Origin: Kryptolebias marmoratus
Lineage: Eukaryota; Chordata; Actinopteri; Cyprinodontiformes; Rivulidae
DNA: 64,000 nt
Assembly (NCBI RefSeq): GCF_001649575.2
Contig: NC_051440.1
Span: 19,043,922 to 19,107,921, forward strand
Direction: 5' to 3'
The translations under genes were made by a program, and so were the position numbers. Of the stretch, positions 38,420 through 48,860 are shown piece by piece; positions within the stretch are counted from its first letter, which is position 1, and every line of letters begins with the position of its first letter. The notes below the pieces were generated by a model. That model ran no database searches and had not been told where the DNA came from. It saw only the letters and a list, made by a program, of their open reading frames with translations.

Positions 38420-38720
38420 ATATCTGTTTTGGAATTCAATAATGCTCATGTGGCCTCTAAATCTCCTGGCTCCGTAGGAGGTTGAAGGATCACAGATTTA
38501 TCGATTGGCTGCTGTAGAGATGCACCTTCGCATATCCATATGAGCTGTAATATTACTCAGAGCCATTAATCACTCTGACAGAAACAAAATGCACCCAGGC
38601 ATCTTTGCCTTGCAACTGAGAGGGAGAAAAATTGAGCGGGTGGGGTTCTGAGCGAATTATTTCACATTCTAACATCCGAGGAGAAATGTGCAGCACAGGC
38701 AGCGAGGTAAAAGAAGATTT
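38420..38720. promoter_or_regulatory. candidate conserved non-coding element (about 38420-38720)
   Basis: The sequence contains GATTTATCGATTGGCTGC, CATATCCATATGAGC (imperfect palindrome), GAGCCATTAATCACTCTGACAG and GCGAATTATTTCAC. It has balanced composition, no repeat and no coherent frame. The call rests on texture and motif content only. Confidence 0.28.
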
Positions 38721-39489
38721 TTTTTTCTTCTTGCATTAAAAGTGAGGAATTCATCAGTTCTTCTTTAAATTGGAGCCTTACAATCAAATCTTTTTCCCTC
38801 TCTCTCAGCAGCTGTCAACATTTTTAAAATAAAATTTTAATATTTGTCTAGGATATTCACATTTAGTTTGTTAAAACAAAAATTCAAAATCAAACTGCGC
38901 AACTCCTGTGTTTTTTTTATAAAACCGTTGTGCATATTTATTTATGGGATTATGCAGCTGAAACTTTCAGGTGTTGTTGCAGCATTGCTCTACTGCAAAC
39001 CTCTGAACTTCTCCGTGTGGAACACATAACGGAGGCCTTTTTTCTTTCTTTCGTTCTTTTTTTTTTACAAGCAGCACACTCTGCTCTGCCTCATTTCTCA
39101 AGTGACTATACTTATCATGTGTATGACAAAAACAGTTCTCCAGTCCCCTCAAATTCACAAGTTGTCTGTTTAAACCTCTTCTCTAAACTAGTGTCTATAA
39201 AATGATGCAGAAATTATTGTGTATAATAGAACCTAATGATGAATGTTCCTCTCTCAGATTCACGATCTTTCTCAGTTTGTTCTTTTAAACAGCTGCTATT
39301 AAAACCATTCAGTTTAGTTTAAAACGATTTTTTGATTCAGGCTAAAATACATTTTTTTCCCCCACTGTTACATTTAAAGATGCCTTTTTAACTTTTCTAA
39401 TGCAGTTGGTCCCAGAAAGCACGAAAAATCCTGCATATTCATCACACACAGTTATAGGTCATTTTTTTCCTGAAGGCACAAAGGACAGC

Positions 39490-39720
39490 GAGGTTTTTTT
39501 TTGGGCGAGAACAGTCTCATTTTAAAAGCGTTATTCATTGAAGGCCATGTTTATTATTTCAGAGCTCGGAGCTTTGGAGATACTGTCCAGTGTATTAATT
39601 TTATGCAGGGTAAACACAAAGATTGGGCTATATATATGAGGAAATTCAGGGTGAAATCAACATTTCCGTGAACGAGATTCCCCTTGAGCCTTTCTGTGAT
39701 CAATTATGTATGTGCTGAAG
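39490..39720. promoter_or_regulatory. candidate conserved non-coding element (about 39490-39720)
   Basis: A 230 bp complex block including AAAGCGTTATTCATTGAAGG, CCATGTTTATTATTTCAGAGC, GAGATACTGTCCAGTGTATT and GTGATCAATTATGTATG. There is no repeat match and no protein-like frame. It is listed as a candidate because of its contrast with T-rich flanks. Confidence 0.28.
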
Positions 39721-41340
39721 AGAGCCAAGAAACTATTTTTAAAGTTCAACTTCTTTGCATTTTTATTTTTTATCTCTAAAGGAAATGTGTGTATTGAGTA
39801 TTTATGTTGATGCTTGTGATGAATGTCAAATGAGAAAGGCAATGTGGTTTAGGAAGGAGGGAGAGATCAAAAGTAAAAGGAGGAAAGCCTCAGAGAGTAG
39901 CTGGGATGTGAGGTTAAGGAGGTACCATGCTGACAGAGCATGTTGAGAGTACATGCTCCTGTTCCCAAACTCATCTTCTGCCTCCTGTCGTTTACTCGCT
40001 GCTGTTCCACTAGAGTAATTTCAAGGAGGAAGGAGCTATCATCCCACCATGATTATGGAAGCCAATCAGAGCAACCTCACAACAAACAGAAAGAAGTTAC
40101 TGAACGAGCACATAAAGCACGCCACCAGGCGTGTATGGTAAATATGACAGATAATTGTCTGCAAAAGATTTTTTTTGTTTTATGTCTGAACTTTCTTATA
40201 CTGCATTTTTTTAGTTTTAAGGTTTTAGTTTTACTACTTCTTTGACAGAAATGTTATAAATATTTTTACAAGATGAAAATGTCAAAAATGCTTGGTTAAA
40301 TACATATTGATTGATTTCAAGGCAATATTAATCAATTTTCTGTATCCACAAAACCCCTCTTTCAGTGCTCTAAAAATAATCCACAGAATCCACGACTTCT
40401 TGCTTCAGTTGTCTAAAATTTTACAATTTTAGTGATCCTTTAATTACAATTCTGGTGTATTTATTTTTATTTATTTGGCTGGTGGCAAATATGTGTAGAC
40501 ACAGCTTTATGAAATTTATTCTACATTTGCACAACTATGAACCTTTTCTATATGAAACAGAAAGACAACAGAGGCACAAAAAGACACGTCTCCAAGGGCA
40601 CATGTCATATATTTCCTCTTTGAAATGGCTATAATGATATTCCTCTTGTTTTAAATTATTTTCACTTTTGTTAATTTAAAATGCATTGAAATGTAAACTG
40701 CAAAATAATCAGAAAGAAAATCTGACAAATACAGATGAGTCACACTGGAATCATGCTTCTTCAGAATGAGGTATGCCAAGTCTCGTCTCATGTTAGGTCC
40801 TTCTGTTATGTTGCATTCGTTATGATTTTGAAAAACATATATGTCAAATGGCATTTACTTTCAAGTTGTAGTTGTAATACAATGAATTATTATAGTACAG
40901 TTTTAGGACAAATTAGGGACATTTATTTTAGTATTTGAGGATGCAAACACATTAAAGGGTTTGCTAACTAACATTATAAAGACTTTTATAAAAAACAGTA
41001 TAATTGTAAAAAAAAAAACCTCACTGTCTTGCCTAAACACGGAGAACATAAAGTCATCTTCATTGAAGCATTACGTTGATTACTCCAGTCAGAAATATGT
41101 TTTTGTGTCCTGCCAGAGCAAAGTGTATGTTCAGTTTGTTTTAACGTTCATCTGCAGATCGGGGAAGTTTCTTTGTGCTTACCTTGCAGCTTATGCAAGT
41201 GTGCTGTGAAAACCTGAAAACCCCTGGTCCCCGTACGCTAAGAATAGACACTAGTGTTATGGATTCCCAGATCTAAAATAGCTTGTGAATCACCAGTATC
41301 AGGTACAAACATGTCTTTCAGGCAGGTGAAAAGTCTGCAT

Positions 41341-41455
41341 TAAACAACCAAAATTTACATATGTGGAAAATTATATTTGCAAAAAAAAAACAATGTTTAC
41401 TCTGAGGTAGGTTTGCCTACTTTAACATATAGATCTGCTCATTCAGGGACACAAA
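41341..41455 (+). repeat. local direct repeat, copy A
   Basis: AAAATTTACATATGTGG, TTTGCAAAAA, AACAATGTTTA, GGTAGGTTTGCCTACT and ATATAGATCTG recur about 708 bp downstream at 42049-42165 in the same order. The two copies have diverged by substitution. It could be the tail of a second copy of the element at 41654-42165. Confidence 0.75.
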
Positions 41456-41653
41456 ATTTAACTAATTTGCTGCAAAGACAAAATACCTCAGTAACAACTA
41501 GACAGGAGTCTAGTAAAATTCAATGAATCTTTTCAACAAGACCCCTGTGACTGAACACCTCTGTGCAGTTTCATACCCACTTCAAACTAAATTTTAACAT
41601 TAACACCATTGCCTAGATGTGAATTTGCTTAAATCTATGTTATATCTGACATA

Positions 41654-42045
41654 CAGTACACTGCAAAAGACTCAAAATACCCCTCATGTCTTTATGTTTC
41701 TCTTTCAAGGAGGAATACTTGTAATCTTTCAGTGCGGTCTTGATCAATAGTTCATCTGTCTTTCTAAAGGTTTCAAAGTTTTCTTTGGACTTTTTCAGTG
41801 TTTCAGTCAAATTTTCTTTTAGTCCATTAACTCTGAAATGATTTTTTTTTTTTTTTGTAAAAAAAAGTGGTTCAAAAACCCAAGAAATGAACCAGTGTTA
41901 TGCAAACAAAGAGCAGACAACTTAGCAAATAACATTTTTGACACTGGACTTTAAGGGACATTGTGAAAATTAAAATCAAATGACAGAAAGTACATGCAAA
42001 ACGTGAAACCAAAACAAGAAAGAAGACCAAGACAAAAATCCTAAT
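41654..42045 (+). mobile_element. dispersed repeat, copy 2 of 2, with Tc1-like left end
   Basis: The part from 41760 (TTCTAAAGGTTTCAAAGTTT, GGACTTTTTCAGTG, AGTCCATTAACTCTGAAATG, GCAGACAACTTAGCAAATAA, CGTGAAACCAAAACAAGAAA) matches 37587-37915. It is preceded by CAGTACACTGCAAAAGACTC at 41656, which resembles the CAGT-C-GCAAAAGTCTT terminal word of some fish Tc1/mariner-derived elements. No matching right end was found before 42400. The element is non-coding. Confidence 0.65.
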
Positions 42046-42048
42046 TAA

Positions 42049-42165
42049 TTATTTAAAATTTACACATGTGGAATGTCATTTTTGCAAAAAAAACAATGTT
42101 TAATTTGTGGTAGGTTTGCTTACTGTTATACATATATCTGATTATTCATCAATACACAAACTCAT
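42049..42165 (+). repeat. local direct repeat, copy B
   Basis: Second copy of the 41341-41455 sequence, with AAAATTTACACATGTGG, TTTGCAAAAA, AACAATGTTTA, GGTAGGTTTGCTTACT and ATATATCTGATTATTCA. It directly follows dispersed repeat copy 2. Confidence 0.75.
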
Positions 42166-43537
42166 TTGTTGGCACTGTTCAGCAGTGAACCGACATCAAA
42201 CTGCTGCAGAGTAAAAACAAGTTCATAACAAGTATCACAAAAAGTTAGACTGGCACATTAATTTGATATTAGATCTGAACTGTGGCAGTGATTGTTATGT
42301 AATAAAAAAGTCCTGAAGCATTAAGGCACGTTTGTCATTGATTAGGGGCCAGCTGAATCCCCACAGTATCCACAAGGACTTGACATCCATTAAAGAAAAT
42401 TATGAACCTGTCGGGAGTCTGATGTGTAGTAGCTTGCTGCTGACTCCTCCTTTCCCTGATGCCAGACTGCACATTTGCATTTATAACCAGTTTAAATAAT
42501 TGCATTTTTCTAAACTCATCAGGAGTTTTTTTTTTCTACTTTGATAGGTTTGAATTAGCCTAATTTGAATAATGAATATTTTATAATGTTAGAAATTTCT
42601 TTCAGAGTTTCTGTTATGGTAAAATGTGTTTATTACCATTCTTCTGATCACTCGTTTGTTCTTAATTTTTCTTCTTTTTATTGACTTTAAAGTTTCCTAT
42701 CTGTGTGGTACCTGCCCATCTGTGACACAGAGAAAGACAAGACTGAGAATGCCAGAGAAAGTAAAAAGAGGTGTTGTCAGCAGGGAGACAGCACTGACAC
42801 TTTAAGGAAAGAGTGAATAATTGAAACAGCTTCTAAAGAAAAGACCACAGTTCTGATGGTTTGGCTGTCAGCATTCAGTGAAGTAAGGACATGATGTGAA
42901 GCAACTTTACAAGCTGTTCAGAGGTCTCTGTTCAATGAGATTGCAATAACCAGTTTTCCTAAGCACTGCTTGCAGAAGTTACTTGAGAAAAATAGTGAAA
43001 AAAAGAATGCTTTTGTTCTTGGGGATTTATTAAAGAGCACAAGGGTCTGTCACTATGATGTGCCTGTGATTAAAGGGTTTGCAACACTAGCACATCAAAA
43101 TCTGACAGTTCTGTACAGCTGAACTAGCTGGTCTAGCTGATATTTGTTTGCATTTCAGGTCAGCACATACAGGGCACAAAATATGGTGTGTTTGTGAGTG
43201 TGTAATAGCATTTTTTTATTGAATCAAAAAGGCCTCAGTAAATGGCATCCAGCTGCTTACAAATATTGCCAGTAAAGTTGTACATACAGAATGCACACAG
43301 AATGCAGAAATGTTCATTTTTGTTTTAAAAAAAGAAGCTTAAAGCACACAAATCAGATGCACACATGTGAAATATATCTTTCTGTGTAATTATTTGACAG
43401 AATGAAAGAACAGCTGTTTTCCTATGTATGTGACAGTGTCACATATTGCCACAGTTATAAAAAAGGCATGTACTGCTTTGTAAACATTGGACACCAGCTG
43501 GGTCCAGTAGCATTTCTATGAAGCACTTCAAACATGC
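42166..43537. other. non-coding stretch
   Basis: Nothing recognisable as a gene, RNA or transposon. The sequence is unique-looking and AT-rich, with no frame above the reporting length. Confidence 0.55.
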
Positions 43538-44132
43538 GGTGCCTATAAAAACTATTCATCCTTTGAATGTTTAATTCTTCTTTTTTGCCGTTATAAATCT
43601 GTCATGGGCAATATAAATGAGCCTTCTTCACAAAAATAAATAAATAATAATAAAATAAAAACCCTTCTTAAATGTAAAAATAAAAACAACCTTTCTACAG
43701 AATATCAATTAAATAAAAATATAGAATGTATTACAAATAATTGCATTAATATTCACCCTTTTTAAAGTGGCTGCTCTAATTTAACTCAGAAAAATTGATA
43801 ATTGAAAAGTATGAGTCAGGTGGTGGACAAACAAGATTTCCTAGGCCTTAAACAAATTTATTGTCAAGACATGGAAGGAATATGGGCACTTAAAAATCTA
43901 CTAAGAGCGGGTTGTACTCACAAACTGAGTGACCATGCAAGGAGAATATTGAGACATATTTTCATTTAATTGGTATTGCTCTGTAGAAATTTAATTTCAC
44001 TTGGGCACTGAAGATTTTTTTCATATATTTTTTTGTAAAGAAGGGCAATTTATGTTGACCATGACTGATTCATGGCAGCAAGAAAAGCAGAAAACATCCA
44101 AGGATGTGAATACTTTTAATGGGCTGTGTTTA
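43538..44132 (+). mobile_element. internally deleted Tc1-like transposon relic
   Basis: The left end GGTGCCTATAAAAACTATTC and the right end GTGAATACTTTTAATGGGC are diverged inverted copies of the GTGCCTATAAAAAGTATTC terminus known from fish Tc1-like elements. Between them only the DNA-binding part of the transposase survives. IEKYESGGG (from 43801), then KFIVKTWKEYG and RAGCTHKLSDHARRIL in two shifted frames match the Tc1 helix-turn-helix region, where the usual words are IEKHKSG, IIKKWKEYG and RAGRPQKLSDRARR. The coding remnant runs to about 43955 and then joins the element's 3' non-coding region (TTTAATTGGTATTGCTCTGTAG), so the whole catalytic domain is deleted. Frameshifts and a stop make it inactive. 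Confidence 0.88.
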
Positions 44133-45747
44133 TATGCCATTATTTTTAACTGCTGATATTCTCCGCTGTTGCAACTAACACATGACAGCTTACTTGTTTT
44201 AATACAGTTTAAAAGGTCTATCCTGGCTTAGAATTAATAATACATGGTCATACAACTATAATTAGGGCTTTCAACAAACAAAAAACTTATTTTCAATGAA
44301 TAACATCACTTTAGAGAATTAAAAGTGAATCACTGGAAATGATTTCCTCATTTATTTTATTTGTATGTTTGAAATCGTAATCAAGATTTGACAATGTACA
44401 TATGTTTGATTTAAATATAGGGGCATTACCCAAACCTTTGCTTTGAGAGGGTAGCCTTTGTGGGTAACTTTATTTTTTCATATTTTTGTTGTTAAAGTTA
44501 AGTAACTGATTGCCATGGATACAATTTGTGGCAGAACACTATCTTGGTCAGAAATACGTATCACAAGGGTGATTTGATTACTCAAAATCAATTACATTGG
44601 TTAAGGTTGAAGAAAAACTAGTAAATTTTAGTGCCAGTGAAACTTGAGACCTATGAAAAGGTAGGATACTGTTCATCACAAACCTTCTGGCTCCTAAACC
44701 TTTTGCAATTGAAACCCTTTGTGTTAAATTGTTGAAAAGTGGCTTTAGTAACATACTGTATTGCCAGGACTGGAGCGGTTGTGCTATTATTGCATGTGAT
44801 ATTGCAGGCTAGATGTGCTCTGGTGATAACAAACTAATGATGAAAAAAACTTATGGCACCTTTTCTTCTTCCTGAATTGTTTGGTTGGCAATCAATGCTG
44901 TGCTCTCTGCTAGAATGGAGTGTAAATCAAGTTGCATTATAGATGTCTGGTTTGAAGTAGGAACTCATTTCCAAATATTCTTGGTTCTCCTGTTCTGTAG
45001 CCTCAAATTGTTGGACCCCCCACTGATCATTGAACCCATTATAAACCATAAAAGTCAATCAAAAACATCACCAAAACATTACTGAACTGTCAAAACCAGA
45101 CATGTTCATCTAATGAAGTGAGCTAATGTACAATGAATATTTTCACATGCAATACAAAAGTATTCTGTAATTATGAACTAAGTAAGTGTTGATATTGTGC
45201 TCAATTCCTTCTTTTCATGCAGCAAAAGCTTCCTCCCTGCTCATCTTGAAGTGAAAAGAACTGACAGAGAGCTATCTAGAGTGCTTTTTGGTTTTATTTA
45301 GTTTGTTTGACCACCTAAGCAAAATCCTGAAGCAGAATCCTAGTTCTCTCGATCATTTACTGACTTTCATGTTTGGTGTAAGTTTGAAAAGAAATATGTA
45401 ATCCAAAATGTAATTAATTGGTAGTAATTTTGTTTTTTGTGAATTTGTTTGCAGACTGTGCGGGCTATTTATATTGTCTGTACTTTTATTGCCATGTGTT
45501 CACAACTACTTTTTGAGTTTTAGAAATAATATCAAGTATTTTGCAGGCGTGTATTTGATAATGTCATAATTAATGCATTTAGTACAGCATCAAATTTGTT
45601 TTTGCTGCATTTGTAATGGTAATATATTTATTACAGAAAGCTTATGAAGTCTGATGAGAAAAGATTTACAGTAATATGTATAAAAAAGAATTTACTCATG
45701 ATAAAATGTTATTTCTGCACAGACTTTTTCCTAGATAGGTCCCATTT

Positions 45748-45771
45748 AATAAAATAAATAAATAAATAAAA
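45748..45771. repeat. (AAAT)n tract
   Basis: A short AAAT/AATA tetranucleotide run of about six units inside A-rich DNA. Confidence 0.8.
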
Positions 45772-45887
45772 ATCACAGGCAACACATTGCATGTATTGCT
45801 GCTCTCAACCAAGTTTATTTGCTTTCATTTGTCCATCATCTGTGGTGGAGCAGATGATGTATCGCTGCCATCAGATAACCAAGATAA

Positions 45888-45911
45888 TGTGTGTGTGTGT
45901 GTGTGTGTGTG
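45888..45911. repeat. (TG)12 microsatellite
   Basis: A pure TG dinucleotide tract of 24 bp. The frame beginning MCVCVCV at 45891 is simply its translation. Confidence 0.9.
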
Positions 45912-48529
45912 ATAAAAGGCAGAGGTCATTTCCAGCTCACAAGTACAGTGTCAGCTGAAGGGAAGAAACAAGTTTTCTCAGCATGGCACCACATTAACCT
46001 CACATCATTCAAGCATTACTATCTACTTCCAATGTTCTACTTTTCTGTCTTTCAGACCCTTTGTGCAATAGAACCTTCAGTCATCTTTATTACAGTACAA
46101 AATAGTGAACCCCAAACAGATATATCAAGATGAACAGGGAGAAAATAGTGTTTTACTGTGTGCAAACAAGAAATGGAGCATGCTCAATACTGCTTATTAT
46201 CAACACTTATTTTGGTCATAATGACAGAACAGTTTTGTGCTGAAGTAACACCTGTTCAGTTTCACCTATAACATTGTGCCACATCATCAAAGTGCTTTGT
46301 TTTATAAGGCTGAATGTGCACACAACTGTCTTCACAAGTAGGTGTTTTTATGTCAAAATAATTGAATTGCCACAAAAGAAATAAGTTACAAACATTGCAT
46401 GATGAAACGACAAGAAAAGCTGTTTCAGCAATTCTAAAACAGAAACTAAGTATTTTTACTGACCTATAATGTCATCTGCAAGGTTTTAGAGGTGTAATTG
46501 GTTTCTGTTTTGTAAAACTACAGAAACCTTAACTGAATTTGTTTTTAAATTTGTAAAATTAGTAAAATGACCCAAAGCTTTTATAAACATTGCATTATGC
46601 AGCAGTGATGGTGGAATGTAATGTGTTGAAATTACATGTTAGCACCACAGAAAGACAGATGGGAAGTTAATAAGCAGTTTTTTGGTCGGAGTGAGAAACA
46701 AATTCTCTGCTTAGTCTACAGAAAAGCCAAGATTGGGGGTGATGATGGAGCAGCAGAACTGTAACCTCTTCAAAAAAAGGGATAGATCATAGTTTAAAGA
46801 TTAGTTAGCATGACTTGATGGCAAAAAGGACCACACTATGTGATTTGAGTGTCCCTTACCATATAAGTTATAAAGCCTGTGCAGTTTACATCAGAGAATC
46901 ACATGTTCTATGATTATTCCTCATGTTGTACAGAAAAGGTTACTTGGTTCGTTTATTACAATGTTGTGTGATTTGTGTCATTGTTTGAATCATACTTTAG
47001 TCTGGCCGCAGCTACATGAAGAATACACCTCTGCAGGTCCTTTACTGTCTTGATCCTCAAGTATGAGTTTCCATCTCTCTGCTCTAAGGGTTGGGCTAGG
47101 TTTGGCAATGACCCCTGTGTTGAGGTTAGATGTGAGGCGTGGTGTTTTAACTTAGTGGAAATAGCTGTATGCAACACATGGCATGCAAATACATTACTGC
47201 CTAGGCTTTATTGGAAGATAGTGCTTATGTTTTTCTATAGAAGCTCACTGAAATGATATAAATCTAAAATAAGTAAATACAATTTAAATATAAGAATAAG
47301 CCACCTAAATACCACTACAGTAGTAATATGAGATCAGAAATTGTAAATATGGACTAAAAGCTGAAATAGCTAAAGTAATATGTACAATTTATCAAATATC
47401 CTTTTCTTATATTACCTTAAAGCATACACACAACATAATATTTATTGCAGTTTATTCTCCCACTTGTTCCATTTACTTTGGCTGTGCAGTTTGGTTAAAC
47501 AGTGCTCATCAGTGCCTGACACAATGTCAAGCAGAATCTGCTGAGCCCTATCTGTGATTGGTAATTTACAGTTTGCTCTCAGACTTATGCACTTATGCAA
47601 GTCTTCTTAGGCATTTAAAGCATCTGTTGGGAGTTTTTCTGATTGTTTTTCATCTACACATGGTCACCACTCTAGAAAACCAATTACTGTGGGGAACACT
47701 AAATCACCACAAACAATTTACCATTCTATTGCAAGGAGAGAAACCAGGATGAGAATGGGAATGCGTTCTCATTTGTTCACATCTGGGTGAGCTATAATAC
47801 CAGACCTTAGTGTAAAAAATAAAATAAAAAAAAAGTTAAAAAAATAAACACAAAACATTTTTTTTTTAAATTTAATAAGATGATATACAATCTTTACTGT
47901 AGCCAGCGAAATTGCTTCTATAAAGAGGTATTTCTCTTTTTTTTTATTAAAAAAAGCAGGAAAGCTACTAGCTTTTCCTATGCAAATGCTTAAATTTGGG
48001 GCAATGAGTGAGAATAGTATGCGTTTTATCAACGTACTATTTAATAAAGTAATGCAACTAGGTCATAGACCTAGTTTCTGTTTTCACAATACATGCTTCT
48101 GCTATTTCCAGGATCAGGACTTGCATGACTAAGATGCAGAAAAGAGCACTGTTACTCATGATCAGCAGATGCCTCTGTGTTGGGTGCTACTGGCTGCTGT
48201 CTTTCTCAAATGTCAGAATTACACAGATTCATTACTTCAGTAATGTGACTTGGTTAAACCAGATGGTTCAGATGGATAAATGGTGTGATTCACATTAACT
48301 GTTGATTAATTGTTCTCATTTATTGTGCTGCCAGAATAGTTTTCCTCCTCTCCTGACCTCAATCTTCGACGTCCTTTGTAACCACTTTGATAACTTTGAG
48401 TTCTATTTTCTTCTTTCTGCCTCCTCTTTTGCTCCTTCTGCAGTGCTTATGCGAAAAACCTATAAGCCGATTTAAGTTTCCGTTTTAAAAATAATAATAA
48501 GGAAAAAAAAAATCCTCACATTCACAATG

Positions 48530-48860
48530 AGAAAAGTGAAAAGCTTTATTCTCCTGGAACTGCGCCGGATTGCCTTTATAGCATGCCTGAACTCTTTTTA
48601 TTCGGCAGTGCTTTATACTACCGTGTCTAATTGCGATGGCACTTTTAATTAAAAGTCAAGGATATGTGGTTGTTTGTGAAGGGAGACTAATCTGTTCTTG
48701 CCTTCACTTCCAGTGCTAGCTATCTTCCATTTATCTGCCTAATGAGAAAATAGAGAGGCGAGTGCAGGACTTTCTGATATTTGCCTTACTCCAAATAGAT
48801 TTCTGTGAATTTACGATTAGCAACCAAGCCTGAGACCATGCTACACAGCGGGTTTAGAGA
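48530..48860. promoter_or_regulatory. candidate conserved non-coding element with 16 bp palindrome
   Basis: A 330 bp block of balanced, complex sequence between A-rich and AT-rich flanks. It holds the perfect palindrome ACTTTTAATTAAAAGT at 48641-48656, just before TCAAGG, and other words such as GAACTGCGCCGGATTGCC and GTGTCTAATTGCGATGGC. No repeat match and no coherent frame is seen within it. Homeodomain-dimer binding at the TTAATTAA core is plausible but inferred. Confidence 0.33.

Larger units (their letters stand above)
37916..41340. other. non-coding stretch with regulatory-looking islands
   Basis: No coding gene is seen. Blocks at about 38420-38720, 39490-39720 and 39990-40160 are complex and unique and are listed separately or noted here. 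The remainder is AT-rich. Frames such as 39940-40245 (101 codons) end in hydrophobic residues from T runs and show no family motif. Confidence 0.55.
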
